From NCBI RefSeq assembly GCF_000225345.1, contig NC_015977.1, positions 2,897,501 through 2,961,500 on the forward strand: DNA of 64,000 nt. The letters run 5' to 3'. This document shows positions 26,003 to 34,960 of the stretch, in pieces. A model generated the notes under the pieces. That model was not told the origin of the DNA. It made no database searches and saw only the letters and a list, made by a program, of their open reading frames with translations. The DNA is from Roseburia hominis A2-183 (lineage in GTDB: Bacteria > Bacillota > Clostridia > Lachnospirales > Lachnospiraceae). The translations under genes and the position numbers were made by a program. Numbering within the stretch: position 1 is the stretch's first letter; each line of letters begins with the position of its first letter.

Positions 26003-27298
26003 TTAGTCATTGCCCACCACTTTATCAAGAAGCCGAACTGATTTTCGTTTCGCATCTCTTGTGGAGTGAGCATAGACGTTCATTGTGGTACTGACATCTG
26101 AGTGTCCCAACAATTCCTGCACATCTTTTGGGGCAGCTCCATTTGCTAAAAGGTTGCTTGTATAGGTGTGACGTAACTGGTGGAAATGAAAGCCTTCAAA
26201 TCCCTCTAATGTTTTTGCCACCTTTCTGCAAACAGTCCCCAAAGTAGTTGGAAGTTCCAAACAACCATCCGGTCTTAAACAGACGAAAGAAATTTCTTTA
26301 TAATCTGTCGGGACTTCCTCTGTTCTGTCTAAACAATAATATTCGTAGTACACTCTGTTTTTCTCTTTGACCTCTTTGTAGTAGTTCGTGTGATAAAGTT
26401 CTCCGTACTGCATTCGATTTTTTAACTGCTCTTTCCGGGCATTACGGAAAATCTCTACCAGTGTATCTCCAAAATCAACAACCCTTACTTTTTTCCGCTT
26501 GGTTGGTCCGATGATATATTTGCGCTTTGAGCCATCATATCGGATGCTGCGTCTTATGGTAAGGCATTGTTCTTCCAGATTTACGTCCTGCCATGCCAAA
26601 CCGCAGGCTTCTCCAATACGAAGCCCGGCATAATAGGCTATCTGGATTGGAAGTATTGCGGCTGGGTTCTTTTTTTGCAGATAAGCAAGCAATCTTTCAT
26701 AATCTTCTCGTGAAATTGGTTGGACATTTCCGTCCATATCCTCATCGGAAAACAAATCCACTTCATCCGTCTGATACCGCAGTTTAATATACTGCATGGG
26801 ATTGAACGTAATATACTGCTTTGGAAATACTGCAAAACGGAAGGACTGCTGCATGACTGCGGAAAAAGAATGGATATAATCTTTGCTGTAACCCTTTCTC
26901 TCTTTTCCGTCGGGATGAACTCCCCCGAAGGAAAGCAAATCGAAGAAGGATTGCAAATGTTCAGAGGTTACATTTTTCAGTTTCCGTTCTGCCAATGGGT
27001 GTTTCTTGATATTTCGGATTGTTCCGAGGTAATTCTCCACCGTACCATTGCTGAGCGTACCTGTTTTTAATTCCTCCTCTGCCCACACATCCAAAAGCTG
27101 TCCGACTGTGAGATTTTCCGCTTTGGCAACAAATTTCTTTTTCTCATAATCATCCATTGCCTGACGGAGCAGCTTTTCAGTTTCACTTTTGCTTTCTGTT
27201 CCAACGCATTCTTTCTGAACAAGATTGCCGCTTGCGTCCTCTACATAGAAGCGGTAGTACCATTTCTTTCCTTTTTTTCTTACAGATCCTTTTGCCAT
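26003..27298 (-). CDS. int: Tyrosine recombinase (integrase), Tn916-Int type
   Basis: A 431-residue site-specific recombinase. The N-terminal domain (KGKKWYYRFYVEDASGN) fits the arm-binding AP2-like fold of Tn916 Int. The catalytic set is R227 (AGLRIGEACGL), H373 and R376 (HQLRHTYTSNLL), H399 (LLGHSD) and Tyr409 (TTMNVYAH). The ATG at 27298 is chosen because GGAGACATACG precedes it; a longer frame to 27328 has none. It lies at the left end of the element with its 3' end facing outward, the normal arrangement for this group. Confidence 0.92.
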   Translation of the reverse strand: MAKGSVRKKGKKWYYRFYVEDASGNLVQKECVGTESKSETEKLLRQAMDDYEKKKFVAKAENLTVGQLLDVWAEEELKTGTLSNGTVENYLGTIRNIKKHPLAERKLKNVTSEHLQSFFDLLSFGGVHPDGKERKGYSKDYIHSFSAVMQQSFRFAVFPKQYITFNPMQYIKLRYQTDEVDLFSDEDMDGNVQPISREDYERLLAYLQKKNPAAILPIQIAYYAGLRIGEACGLAWQDVNLEEQCLTIRRSIRYDGSKRKYIIGPTKRKKVRVVDFGDTLVEIFRNARKEQLKNRMQYGELYHTNYYKEVKEKNRVYYEYYCLDRTEEVPTDYKEISFVCLRPDGCLELPTTLGTVCRKVAKTLEGFEGFHFHQLRHTYTSNLLANGAAPKDVQELLGHSDVSTTMNVYAHSTRDAKRKSVRLLDKVVGND

Positions 27299-27384
27299 AA
27301 TCGTATGTCTCCTTTCGATATTAGACAATCGGAACTGATGAAATGCTTCGTGCGTGTAAGTATATCATAACTCCGGTTGTCTTA

Positions 27385-28014
27385 CTATACCGATTCGGAA
27401 TCTTCGTATAAGACTTCTGATAAAAGATTTGCAAGCCTTTGTTCTGCTGTTTTTGGTTTCTTGGAATAGAGCCTTACAACGTCTGCCATCTCATTAAAAG
27501 CATTGATGGTGTGAGTGATTTCCCTTAAGAACATAATCTCATTATATTCATCATTCGATTCAAACCCTATTGTTTTGGCAATATCCGTCTGACCAGCATT
27601 CCCCTTGAAGTTTTTGCAGGCGAACTGGAAGGAATCCAAAAACAGACCATATTGTTTTAACATCAGCAGTAATAAATCTTTTGAAAAAGCATCTTCTTCT
27701 TTGGTAAGGGCAAGCGGTAACTGTTCCAGAATATCTCCCATCGCATCACGAATCTGTAACTCTCTCTTATCCGTAATGTCGGTTTCATATTCATCTGTTT
27801 CCCCTTTGAGCCATTCCACAGATACATGGAGTGCTTCCGAAAGACCTTCCAGCACCATTTTTTTCGTATTGTCAATCGAACCATTCTCATAACGCAGGAT
27901 TGTAGAAGCGGTAACACCCATCTTTTCTGCGACATAAGGCTGTGTCAGATTCAATTCCAGACGGCGCTGTTTTACTCTGCTGCCTATCAGCTTGCGTAGT
28001 TCTTTATCTTTCAT
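27385..28014 (-). CDS. XRE-family repressor of the mobilisable element
   Basis: A 209-residue protein with an N-terminal helix-turn-helix (VKQRRLELNLTQPYVAEKM, then STILRYENGSIDN) and a helical C-terminal region of about 130 residues likely for multimerisation. It is transcribed away from xis. Its own promoter has -35 TTGCAA inside a 13-bp palindrome, so it probably represses itself. The ATG at 28014 follows GGAGGCAGTCAGC. It is the likely switch between integrated and excised states. Confidence 0.75.
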   Translation of the reverse strand: MKDKELRKLIGSRVKQRRLELNLTQPYVAEKMGVTASTILRYENGSIDNTKKMVLEGLSEALHVSVEWLKGETDEYETDITDKRELQIRDAMGDILEQLPLALTKEEDAFSKDLLLLMLKQYGLFLDSFQFACKNFKGNAGQTDIAKTIGFESNDEYNEIMFLREITHTINAFNEMADVVRLYSKKPKTAEQRLANLLSEVLYEDSESV

Positions 28015-28044
28015 GCTGACTGCCTCCTTTTTCGGTATGTATGA

Positions 28045-28166
28045 ATTATAGCATTGTTTTTCTGTAATTGCAATATGCAACTTAAAAATTATTTTTAATA
28101 TTTCGTAACGCTTGACAAAAAGATATGAAAAGGATATACTTACATCACAAGAATTGCATAATGCAA
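28045..28166. promoter_or_regulatory. Divergent repressor/xis control region with two palindromic operators
   Basis: Plus strand: TTGACA at 28112 and TATACT at 28135 with a 17-nt spacer drive xis. Minus strand: -35 TTGCAA at 28073-28068 and TATAAT at 28050-28045, 17-nt spacer, drive the repressor. Two matching palindromes, TTGCAATATGCAA (28068-28080) and TTGCATAATGCAA (28154-28166), are well placed as repressor operators. Confidence 0.65.
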
Positions 28167-28185
28167 TTTATAAGGAGGTGATTAT

Positions 28186-28416
28186 ATGACGCAAAGAAAA
28201 ATTGCATTATCCATCGAAGAAGCTGCTGACTATACGGGAATCGGCAGAAACACCTTAAGACAGCTTGTAGAATGGAAGAAACTTCCAGTATTAAAGGTTG
28301 GTCGCAAAGTCCTGATTAAAACCGATATTCTGGAAATGTTTATGGAAGCGAATGAAGGTCGTGATTTGAGGGATAGAGGAAATGTAAAAGCCGTAACAAG
28401 AACTGCGGCAAATTAA
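28186..28416 (+). CDS. xis: Excisionase, Tn916-Xis-like
   Basis: A 76-residue winged-helix protein with LSIEEAADYTGIGRNTLRQLV and KLPVLKVGRKVLIK, the Xis/MerR-type fold that bends DNA at element ends and directs integrase to excise. Strong site AAGGAGGTGATTAT before the ATG. It is divergent from the repressor and next to the integrase, the expected setting. Confidence 0.85.
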   Translation: MTQRKIALSIEEAADYTGIGRNTLRQLVEWKKLPVLKVGRKVLIKTDILEMFMEANEGRDLRDRGNVKAVTRTAAN

Positions 28417-28556
28417 AAAGGCGGCTTCCAAAGAAACCGCCAAAGGTTCTATCAGACCGAAGCCATGATATACCTACACGCAAGAAGATTATACCATGTG
28501 CTTCTTCTGATACGCAACCGAGAACTTATGTTTGTAAAAGAAAGGGGAATGTAATC

Positions 28557-28871
28557 ATGGCAAAATCAACAAAAAGTTATGAAGAACGAATGCTTGAAAT
28601 GGAAAAGAAGGAACAGGAAAGCCTTGAAAAAGCAAAACGATATGCAGCACAGAAGAAAGAACTTCTGAAACGAAAGAAAGCCGAAGAAAGTAAAAAACGA
28701 ACCCATAGGCTCTGTCAGGTTGGCGGTGCGGTGGAATCCGTTCTCGGTGCGCCTATCGAGGAAGAGGACATCCCAAAGCTGATTGGTTTTCTGAAAAAGC
28801 AGGAAGCCAATGGGAAATTTTTTTCAAAGGCAATGCAGAAAGAAACACATACCGATATGGAGGAAGTGTAA
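28557..28871 (+). CDS. DUF3847-like mobilisation-region protein
   Basis: A 104-residue protein with a strongly charged helical first half (ERMLEMEKKEQESLEKAKRYA) and the shared motif KKRTHRLCQVGGAVESVLG, matching DARTHRLVQEGAILESIV in the 9167-9388 protein. The last 30 residues form a variable tail. It lies directly before an oriT and relaxase. Start: ATG at 28557 after AAAGGGGAATGTAATC. The role is probably in relaxosome assembly or regulation; this is inferred from repeated linkage. Confidence 0.7.
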   Translation: MAKSTKSYEERMLEMEKKEQESLEKAKRYAAQKKELLKRKKAEESKKRTHRLCQVGGAVESVLGAPIEEEDIPKLIGFLKKQEANGKFFSKAMQKETHTDMEEV

Positions 28872-28916
28872 TGGCGGGGGGGGATGAGTTTTTCATTCCC
28901 TTCATTGCTTTTTCAT

Positions 28917-28974
28917 GAAGGGCGCACTTATGGACAACCAGAGGTCGTCCCAATAAGTTTGCCACAAGTGGCAA
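28917..28974 (-). other. oriT: RSF1010-like oriT of the second mobilisable module
   Basis: The minus strand reads TAAGTGCGCCCTTC at 28930-28917, the MobQ nic motif. An inverted repeat GGACAACC (28932-28939), AGA, GGTCGTCC (28943-28950) lies on the expected side, followed by a perfect TTGCCAC-AA-GTGGCAA (28959-28974). Same layout as the oriT at 9408-9449 but with different stem sequences. Confidence 0.7.
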
Positions 28975-29199
28975 CCGGTCTTCGCTCACGCTTGCCGGGC
29001 TCGTTCCGTCGGCGGGGCTTTCAGCCAGACCTGCTCATGCCGCAGGAGGCACTCTTCGCCAGAGGGGCGCATTCCATGCAGGCTGCTATGCGCAGGGCAC
29101 TCTTACGCAGAGGGCGTTCCGGCAATACTGCTTTTTCTAAAACTGAAAGCAATGTTGCCGGAAATCTATGCCGGATGTGCAGAAAGGGGGAATCCAGAC

Positions 29200-30921
29200 A
29201 TGGCGATTTTTCATTACACAATCAAAATAGTCGGACGAAGTAAAGGGAAATCTGTTATCTCCGCTTCCGCATATCTCAATGGGGATGTGATGAAAAACGA
29301 GGAAACCGGGCGAATCAGTTATTACACTTCTAAAAAAGAAGTGGTCTACACCAGTCTGATGATGTGCGAAAACGCACCTCCTGAATGGCAGATAGTACCA
29401 GAAGAAAATATAAAACGCTTTCAAAAATCTGTCCGATACAAAAGGTCAGAAGATAAAGAAGCTGCTTTAGAAAAATTTAAAATCACATTTCAGAAACAAC
29501 GGTTATGGAATGAGGTATTGAAGATTGAAAAAAGTGCAGATGCCCAACTTGGCAGGTCATTTGAATTTGCCCTCCCCAAAGAATGGAGCAGACAGGAACA
29601 GATTCAATATACAGCCGACTATATCAAAAAAACATTTGTGGATAAGGGAATGTGTGCTGATTGGAGTATCCACGACAAAGGGGATGGCAATCCTCATGTC
29701 CATCTGCTTCTGACAATGCGCCCTTTTAACCCGGATCATTCTTGGGGGAAGAAAGAAGTCAAAGATTGGGATTTTGTCAGAGATAAAAGCGGAAATATCG
29801 TGATTGATGAATCCCATCCGAACTGGTGGCAGGATAAGAAAAACCCTGACCGTCATGGAATCCGTATCCCTGTATTAGATGAAAACGGAATCCAGAAGAT
29901 TGGTGCAAGAAACCGCCTGCAATGGAAACGGGTACTGACCGATGCTACGGGATGGAACAATCCAAAAAACTGTGAACTGTGGCGGAGCGAGTGGGCAAAG
30001 GTGTGTAATGAACATCTGCCTTTGCATAATCAGGTCGATCACCGTTCTTACGAAAAGCAGGGAAAACTCCAGATTCCTACCATCCATGAAGGTGCTGACG
30101 CAAGAAAGATTGAACAAAAGTTTCTTGCCGGGCAGGAAATAAAAGGTTCGTGGAAAGTAGCGGAAAATCAAATCATAAAACAACAAAACACGTTATTGCA
30201 AAAGATACTGGACACCTTTGGGAAAGTATCAGGTGCATTATCATTATGGAAGGAGCGATTAAATGACATTAGAAGAAAGCCGGGAAATTATACCCTTAAT
30301 GGAGTCCATGATTGGGCAAATCGAAGAACAGCAGACCTTAATGGCAGAAATGCTTCTGGAAATGCAGAACCGGGACACCCAACTCTCTCTTATGCAGGAA
30401 CAGAATCAGAAATTGCAAAAATTAAACAGCGAGTTATCCGAGCTGCTCAACATTTTGCCAAATACCGAGGAACTACTTTCCAAGATGGAAGAACAGAAAA
30501 CGAAGATAGAACTTTTGGAAAACGAAAATCAGCAATGGCAGATATTGGCACAGAAGCTGAACAGCGAAAACAGTTTATTACTGAAACAGAACACCGAATT
30601 GCTGAACTGGAACAGCAGGTAGAGAAAGGACGTGATATAGATGAACGAATCCAGAGAATTAAAGAACGCCGAACAGTTGGAAGAACTTCTGCTCTTGACC
30701 GAGGAGATACAAGAAGAGTTGGAACAGAAAGACCAGCTTATCGTGGAACTGAAGACGCAGCTCAACGAATCTCTGACCTTGAACGAGAAATTAAACAAAG
30801 AGAACAGAGCCGGGAATATTCAAGCATTAAAGAACGACTTGAAGCTGGCAGACAGAGCATTGCGGATCGAGAAAGAGAAGTTGCGAAGCGCAAACGTCAT
30901 GATAGAGGAATGTCAAGATAA
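29200..30921 (+). CDS. mobA: MobA/MobL family relaxase with overlapping downstream genes
   Basis: A 573-residue nickase: start MAIFHYTIKIVGRSKGKS, SASAYLNGD near residue 22, and the three-histidine motif H158, H166, H168 (HDKGDGNPHVH). The C-terminal third (from about residue 355) is Arg/Glu-rich and helical. That part is overlapped by two plus-strand genes in the +1 frame (30263-30622 and 30641-31606), so the region is read in two frames. The ATG at 29200 follows AAAGGGGG. It should act on the oriT 230 nt upstream. Transfer would need a helper type IV secretion system. Confidence 0.88.
   Translation: MAIFHYTIKIVGRSKGKSVISASAYLNGDVMKNEETGRISYYTSKKEVVYTSLMMCENAPPEWQIVPEENIKRFQKSVRYKRSEDKEAALEKFKITFQKQRLWNEVLKIEKSADAQLGRSFEFALPKEWSRQEQIQYTADYIKKTFVDKGMCADWSIHDKGDGNPHVHLLLTMRPFNPDHSWGKKEVKDWDFVRDKSGNIVIDESHPNWWQDKKNPDRHGIRIPVLDENGIQKIGARNRLQWKRVLTDATGWNNPKNCELWRSEWAKVCNEHLPLHNQVDHRSYEKQGKLQIPTIHEGADARKIEQKFLAGQEIKGSWKVAENQIIKQQNTLLQKILDTFGKVSGALSLWKERLNDIRRKPGNYTLNGVHDWANRRTADLNGRNASGNAEPGHPTLSYAGTESEIAKIKQRVIRAAQHFAKYRGTTFQDGRTENEDRTFGKRKSAMADIGTEAEQRKQFITETEHRIAELEQQVEKGRDIDERIQRIKERRTVGRTSALDRGDTRRVGTERPAYRGTEDAAQRISDLEREIKQREQSREYSSIKERLEAGRQSIADREREVAKRKRHDRGMSR
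30263..30622 (+). CDS. Coiled-coil protein nested inside the relaxase gene
   Basis: A 119-residue, almost wholly coiled-coil protein (MTLEESREIIPLMESMIGQI, then long Glu/Gln/Leu heptads). It lies entirely inside the relaxase gene in another frame and in the same frame as the next gene, 18 nt away. AAGGAGCG precedes its ATG by 6 nt. In RSF1010 the mobB gene is likewise nested in mobA, and MobB aids relaxosome function. The analogy is by position only; no sequence match is claimed. Confidence 0.6.
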   Translation: MTLEESREIIPLMESMIGQIEEQQTLMAEMLLEMQNRDTQLSLMQEQNQKLQKLNSELSELLNILPNTEELLSKMEEQKTKIELLENENQQWQILAQKLNSENSLLLKQNTELLNWNSR

Positions 30922-31606
30922 AATATGCTATTTAACACAGGAACGGGATTATGCCCGGACACATCAGAAAATCGTAGAAATACCGGTAGAAAAGCCGGTA
31001 CTCTATGAAAAATGTGAAGCCTGTAACCGGACAGCCTATCAGAATGCAAAAGCAAAATACGAAACACAAAAAGAGCGACTTGCAGGACAGTATAAAGCAA
31101 AAACGGTAATGTTCCAAACAACCTTGTTCCTTCTTGCATGGTATTCGTTGACAACCACTCTTTTTCAGGCAGTACAGTCAGATATGTTCCTTGTCGATTG
31201 TAAATCATTCTTCAATGATTTAGCATCATTCATACAAACCTTTGTCGGATGGACGATTGATGCCGGGCATTCTGCGGCACAGATTAGTACAAAAATTCCA
31301 AATGCTTTTATAGCCGGAATGGTATATTGGTTATTGCTAATATTGATTGTAGGAATATGTATGGCAGGAACAGGGATGCTGGCGATACTGATAGAAATAA
31401 AGGTTATAGAATTATATAAGAAAAACTGTTGGGATGTTATTACTCTACTAATGATACTGACAAGTGTTGCTATTGTCATTTATTTTGGAGAATCAATCAA
31501 AAAAGTACTGTCAGTAAATCTTCTATTGCTTTTCGTACTTTCGCAGGGCGCATATGTTGGAATTAGATGTTATCTTAAAGTTTGGTTAGAAAAAAGACCA
31601 TATTAG
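30641..31606 (+). CDS. Coiled-coil membrane protein overlapping the relaxase 3' end
   Basis: A 321-residue protein: an N-terminal coiled coil of about 90 residues, a Cys pair (CEACNRTAYQNAKAKY) near residue 125, and four to five membrane helices in the C-terminal half (LFLLAWYSLTTTLFQAV, GMVYWLLLILIVGICMAG, and others). The first 281 nt overlap the relaxase gene in a different frame. AAAGGA precedes the ATG at 30641. It could anchor the relaxosome at the membrane. Function is inferred from architecture and linkage. Confidence 0.65.
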   Translation: MNESRELKNAEQLEELLLLTEEIQEELEQKDQLIVELKTQLNESLTLNEKLNKENRAGNIQALKNDLKLADRALRIEKEKLRSANVMIEECQDKICYLTQERDYARTHQKIVEIPVEKPVLYEKCEACNRTAYQNAKAKYETQKERLAGQYKAKTVMFQTTLFLLAWYSLTTTLFQAVQSDMFLVDCKSFFNDLASFIQTFVGWTIDAGHSAAQISTKIPNAFIAGMVYWLLLILIVGICMAGTGMLAILIEIKVIELYKKNCWDVITLLMILTSVAIVIYFGESIKKVLSVNLLLLFVLSQGAYVGIRCYLKVWLEKRPY

Positions 31607-31801
31607 TATTTTCAACTTACTGTATAGACAGTAAAATTACTCCATACCAGCCTAGTGAAAATTTACTGTATGAAAAGAAGTATTACAGAGAAAAAAGGCT
31701 GTAAAAACAGGAACAGCCAGCCCGAAAGAATTTACGGACTGGCTGTATCAGCAGAGTAATGTAATTGTGGAGCTGACCGAGATATGAAAAGCTTTCTATC
31801 A

Positions 31802-34129
31802 TCAATTTCGCATTATTGCAATAACAGATTGCTTCTTCCATGAATGAATAAGCAATATTGTCATCAAACTTTCAAGCATAAACATAGCAACAGCAAAAAG
31901 AGTAAAAGCAACAACCGGAAATACAAATCCCGTAGACATGCCTGCATTTTTCAAAAATATACCGATTGCATATCCGCCGGGGATTCCAACAACAGCAGTT
32001 ATAAGCAATGCAATCAAAGTAGTAAAAAGACCTTCCATCATAAATGCTTGCTTCAACTGCTTATTTGTCATACCAATAGATTTTAGTGTGCCCATTTCCT
32101 GTTTCTGTGATAAAAGATTTGTCACAGTAAGATTGATTTGATTGATGACCGCAAATATCCACAAGATGGCTGCAATCGCATAAGCTAATGTAAAACCTGC
32201 ACGATTGTCTGATTGGTGTTCTACAATAAAATCTTGAAGGGTTTGTAAGCGAACATCCCTATTGTCAGAAACGAGTAATTTGAGTTCTTGCTCGATTATC
32301 TCCTGATATTCAGCTTCTGCTTGTATTTCGATTGCGTATGTACAGTCATAACCTGCAAGTTCTTTGAGCATATTTTCCGGCATTCTGAAAATATAGCCAC
32401 CCATTCCATCATTGCTGGAAGTGATTGCACCAATTTTGAATGCTTTTGTTATTGTTTTACCACTATGATTTTTGAAATTAAAGGTCACAGTATCCCCAAT
32501 TTGAGGTTTCCAATGGTAAACATCATAAATACGTTCGGGATCACTTACAACTAATTCTGTATCATCAGTAATATTTCCAGACAAAACCGCTGCATTTAGC
32601 GACGCCAAATCCTTTTCATTATAGCCGAGCATCAAGGTGCTATCTGAAATATCATTGTCTGTTGAGAAATCAACTGGTACGGTAGCATAAGTAAATATAT
32701 TGCTAACTCCCTCTATATCTCCAACACGCTTTACATAATCAGAAAAATATTCTTTCTGCAAGAGAGCATCCAAATTTTCACTTTCGTTTTCTAAATCAAT
32801 GCTGATTTTGAAATCTCCGTACTTCATATCCCAATAACGAGCCATACTCTCGGCATTAAAAGAACTCTGATAACTTGCTGCAAGGAAAAATATAACTCCG
32901 CACAGTCCCAATGATAAAATGGTCAATAGAGATTTTTTTCTGTTTCTGGAAAAGCTGATTTTCGCTAAATATACAGGCGTAATACGATGTCTTTTGTGAG
33001 TGCGGTAATTTACAATTCCCACTGGATTTTTCAGGGCGGAAATTGGAGAAGTATTCGCTGCAATTTTTGCTGGTTTACGAACACTAATATAAACAAGCAG
33101 TATTCCAAAAAGGCATGCGCCACATAGAGAAACAATAAATGCAAATACTGACCAGCCTTTTGATTGCAGACAATAGCTGATGATCGTTCCCATGATACTA
33201 CCAATTAAAATCCCCGGAACTGCAAGCATATAACCCTGTTTAAGAACTATTTTATAAATTTGCTTTTTACTTGCCCCTATTGTCCGAAGCTGTCCGAACT
33301 CAGCAACTTTTTGTCCAACCGAAATATAGAAAATGCTGTAAATTACAAGTGCGGCAGCTAAAAACAAAATGGCAGCAACTACACCATATACCGCATAATT
33401 ACTGAAGGACAAAGTTGTATTTACATAATCATAGTAACTGCTGACTGTCCAATTATTCAGTCCAGTCTCCTCTGAAATTTGAGATAATATTTCTGTTGCT
33501 TCGTCTTTTGTAAGGGTATCTGCATTTTCAAGCCAAACATATCCATTAAGCAGGTTATTTCCACGTAATTCCCGGCATTTTTCAAGTGAAACAAAAACAG
33601 GATAAGCGGTAGAAGTTTTATCATGATAAATACCAACAATAGTATAATTCTTCAAAGTACCATCCAGATTCAACTGAACTATGGCGTTGATTTCCGGAGA
33701 CTTATTTTCACTGGCAAAAAAGGCATCTGTAACAGCAATTTCACTTGCTTTCTCTGGATATTTTCCGTCAAAGGCAGGAATCAAACTAAGCATGTCATCA
33801 TCATAATAAATCAGAGACAGTTCTTTAGAATTTTCTTTCACTGTTTTGATATTACAGGAAAGTCCTACACTTTTTACTTCTTCGTTTGCTAACAACTTTT
33901 CTTTACTGTCCTGCGTAATGTCAAAGAAAATCCCTTGATGTAATCCTTCGATTTCTTTCTGATTTTGATAAATGATATTTTGCACTGTGAGCAACGACAT
34001 CATTATCATAGCAACGGCTACAATAATTGCCGAAAGGCAAAATAAGTTTTTCTTCTTATCAAAACGCACACTTTTTCGTGCTAATTTTTTAATTACTGCA
34101 CTGGTATCATTTTCAAAAGGATAATTCAT
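31802..34129 (-). CDS. FtsX-like ABC transporter permease (BceB/MacB-type)
   Basis: A 775-residue permease with an N-terminal helix, a large extracellular domain of about 200 residues, three helices, a second extracellular domain and four C-terminal helices: the two-FtsX-domain plan. FGQLRTIGASKKQIYKIV (near residue 280) and MGTLKSIGMTNKQLKQAFMM (near 690) are the two conserved cytoplasmic segments. The start is ATG at 34129 after AAAGGAGG. It pairs with the ATPase 14 nt upstream, and both follow a two-component system, as in Bce-type bacitracin/lantibiotic resistance. The extracellular domain is larger than in some relatives, and the substrate cannot be read from sequence. Confidence 0.85.
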   Translation of the reverse strand: MNYPFENDTSAVIKKLARKSVRFDKKKNLFCLSAIIVAVAMIMMSLLTVQNIIYQNQKEIEGLHQGIFFDITQDSKEKLLANEEVKSVGLSCNIKTVKENSKELSLIYYDDDMLSLIPAFDGKYPEKASEIAVTDAFFASENKSPEINAIVQLNLDGTLKNYTIVGIYHDKTSTAYPVFVSLEKCRELRGNNLLNGYVWLENADTLTKDEATEILSQISEETGLNNWTVSSYYDYVNTTLSFSNYAVYGVVAAILFLAAALVIYSIFYISVGQKVAEFGQLRTIGASKKQIYKIVLKQGYMLAVPGILIGSIMGTIISYCLQSKGWSVFAFIVSLCGACLFGILLVYISVRKPAKIAANTSPISALKNPVGIVNYRTHKRHRITPVYLAKISFSRNRKKSLLTILSLGLCGVIFFLAASYQSSFNAESMARYWDMKYGDFKISIDLENESENLDALLQKEYFSDYVKRVGDIEGVSNIFTYATVPVDFSTDNDISDSTLMLGYNEKDLASLNAAVLSGNITDDTELVVSDPERIYDVYHWKPQIGDTVTFNFKNHSGKTITKAFKIGAITSSNDGMGGYIFRMPENMLKELAGYDCTYAIEIQAEAEYQEIIEQELKLLVSDNRDVRLQTLQDFIVEHQSDNRAGFTLAYAIAAILWIFAVINQINLTVTNLLSQKQEMGTLKSIGMTNKQLKQAFMMEGLFTTLIALLITAVVGIPGGYAIGIFLKNAGMSTGFVFPVVAFTLFAVAMFMLESLMTILLIHSWKKQSVIAIMRN

Positions 34130-34143
34130 AATTCCCACCTCCT

Positions 34144-34809
34144 TTAGCCAACAATTTTACCATCTTCAATCCGTACAATGCGGTCTGCGAGTTGAGCGAT
34201 CTCGTTGTTGTGAGTAATCATTACAATGGTCTGATTAAATTCTCCGCTGGTATGCTTCAAAAGCCCTAACACATCTGCACTGGTCTTGCTATCAAGATTT
34301 CCGGTCGGTTCATCAGCAAGGATAATCGCAGGCTTCGTAATTAAAGCTCGTGCAATCGCTACACGTTGCTGTTGACCGCCTGAAAGATTGTTCGGCATAT
34401 TTTCCAGTTTATCTTCTAAAGCCAACATATACACAACTTCGTCCATAAATTTCTGGTCTACTGTATCGCCATCCAGTTCCACAGGCAGGACGATATTTTC
34501 ATATACATTCAAAATCGGAACCAGATTATAATTTTGGAAGATAAATCCGATGTTACGACGGCGGAAAATTGTCAATTCATCATCATTCTTTTTTGCGAGT
34601 TCTTCTCCCCGTACAATCACGCTGCCGGAAGTGGGGGTATCAAGTCCTCCCATCATGTGAAGCAATGTAGACTTACCGCTGCCGGAAGTTCCAACTACGG
34701 CAACAAATTCTCCCTGTTCCACAGTAAAATTTACACCATTAAGGGCACGAGTAATATTTGGTTCTGTGCCGTAATACTTCTTTAAGTCGATTGTTTGTAA
34801 AATGCTCAT
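34144..34809 (-). CDS. ABC ATPase of MacB/BceA type
   Basis: A 221-residue ATPase: Walker [10 protein letters not shown] near residue 42, signature [16 protein letters not shown], Walker [15 protein letters not shown]-loop MITHNNEIA. This is the LolD/MacB/BceA subfamily that drives FtsX-like permeases by mechanotransmission. The ATG at 34809 has GGAGC upstream. It sits between its permease and an intergenic region with repeated regulator-like motifs. Confidence 0.9.
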   Translation of the reverse strand: MSILQTIDLKKYYGTEPNITRALNGVNFTVEQGEFVAVVGTSGSGKSTLLHMMGGLDTPTSGSVIVRGEELAKKNDDELTIFRRRNIGFIFQNYNLVPILNVYENIVLPVELDGDTVDQKFMDEVVYMLALEDKLENMPNNLSGGQQQRVAIARALITKPAIILADEPTGNLDSKTSADVLGLLKHTSGEFNQTIVMITHNNEIAQLADRIVRIEDGKIVG

Positions 34810-34875
34810 ATTCAAATGCTCCTTTCAAGGCTTTCTATCTGTTGATAAAGCCATTGTAAACCACAAATGTTACAC

Positions 34876-34941
34876 AAATGTCCGAGATAGAAAAAATTTT
34901 TATCGAAAATCAGAGTGAAATGTTACAACGCTCGGACATTT
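34876..34941. promoter_or_regulatory. Paired AAATGTCCGAG motifs before the ABC genes
   Basis: AAATGTCCGAG (34876-34886) and its inverse CTCGGACATTT (34931-34941), each next to a GTAACATTT-like half site, lie in the promoter region of the ATPase/permease genes. A third copy precedes the response-regulator gene (36719-36729). They are likely binding sites of that regulator. On the minus strand TTTACA and TAGAAA, 17 nt apart, follow as a possible promoter. Confidence 0.5.
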
Positions 34942-34960
34942 CAAAAAAAGTGGTTATATC

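Noticed and set aside
31674..31787. Open frame ending EFTDWLYQQSNVIVELTEI after the 321-residue gene
   Set aside because: It has no start codon and follows an in-frame stop. It looks like the tail of a lost gene, but I could not identify the parent, so it is not listed as a feature.
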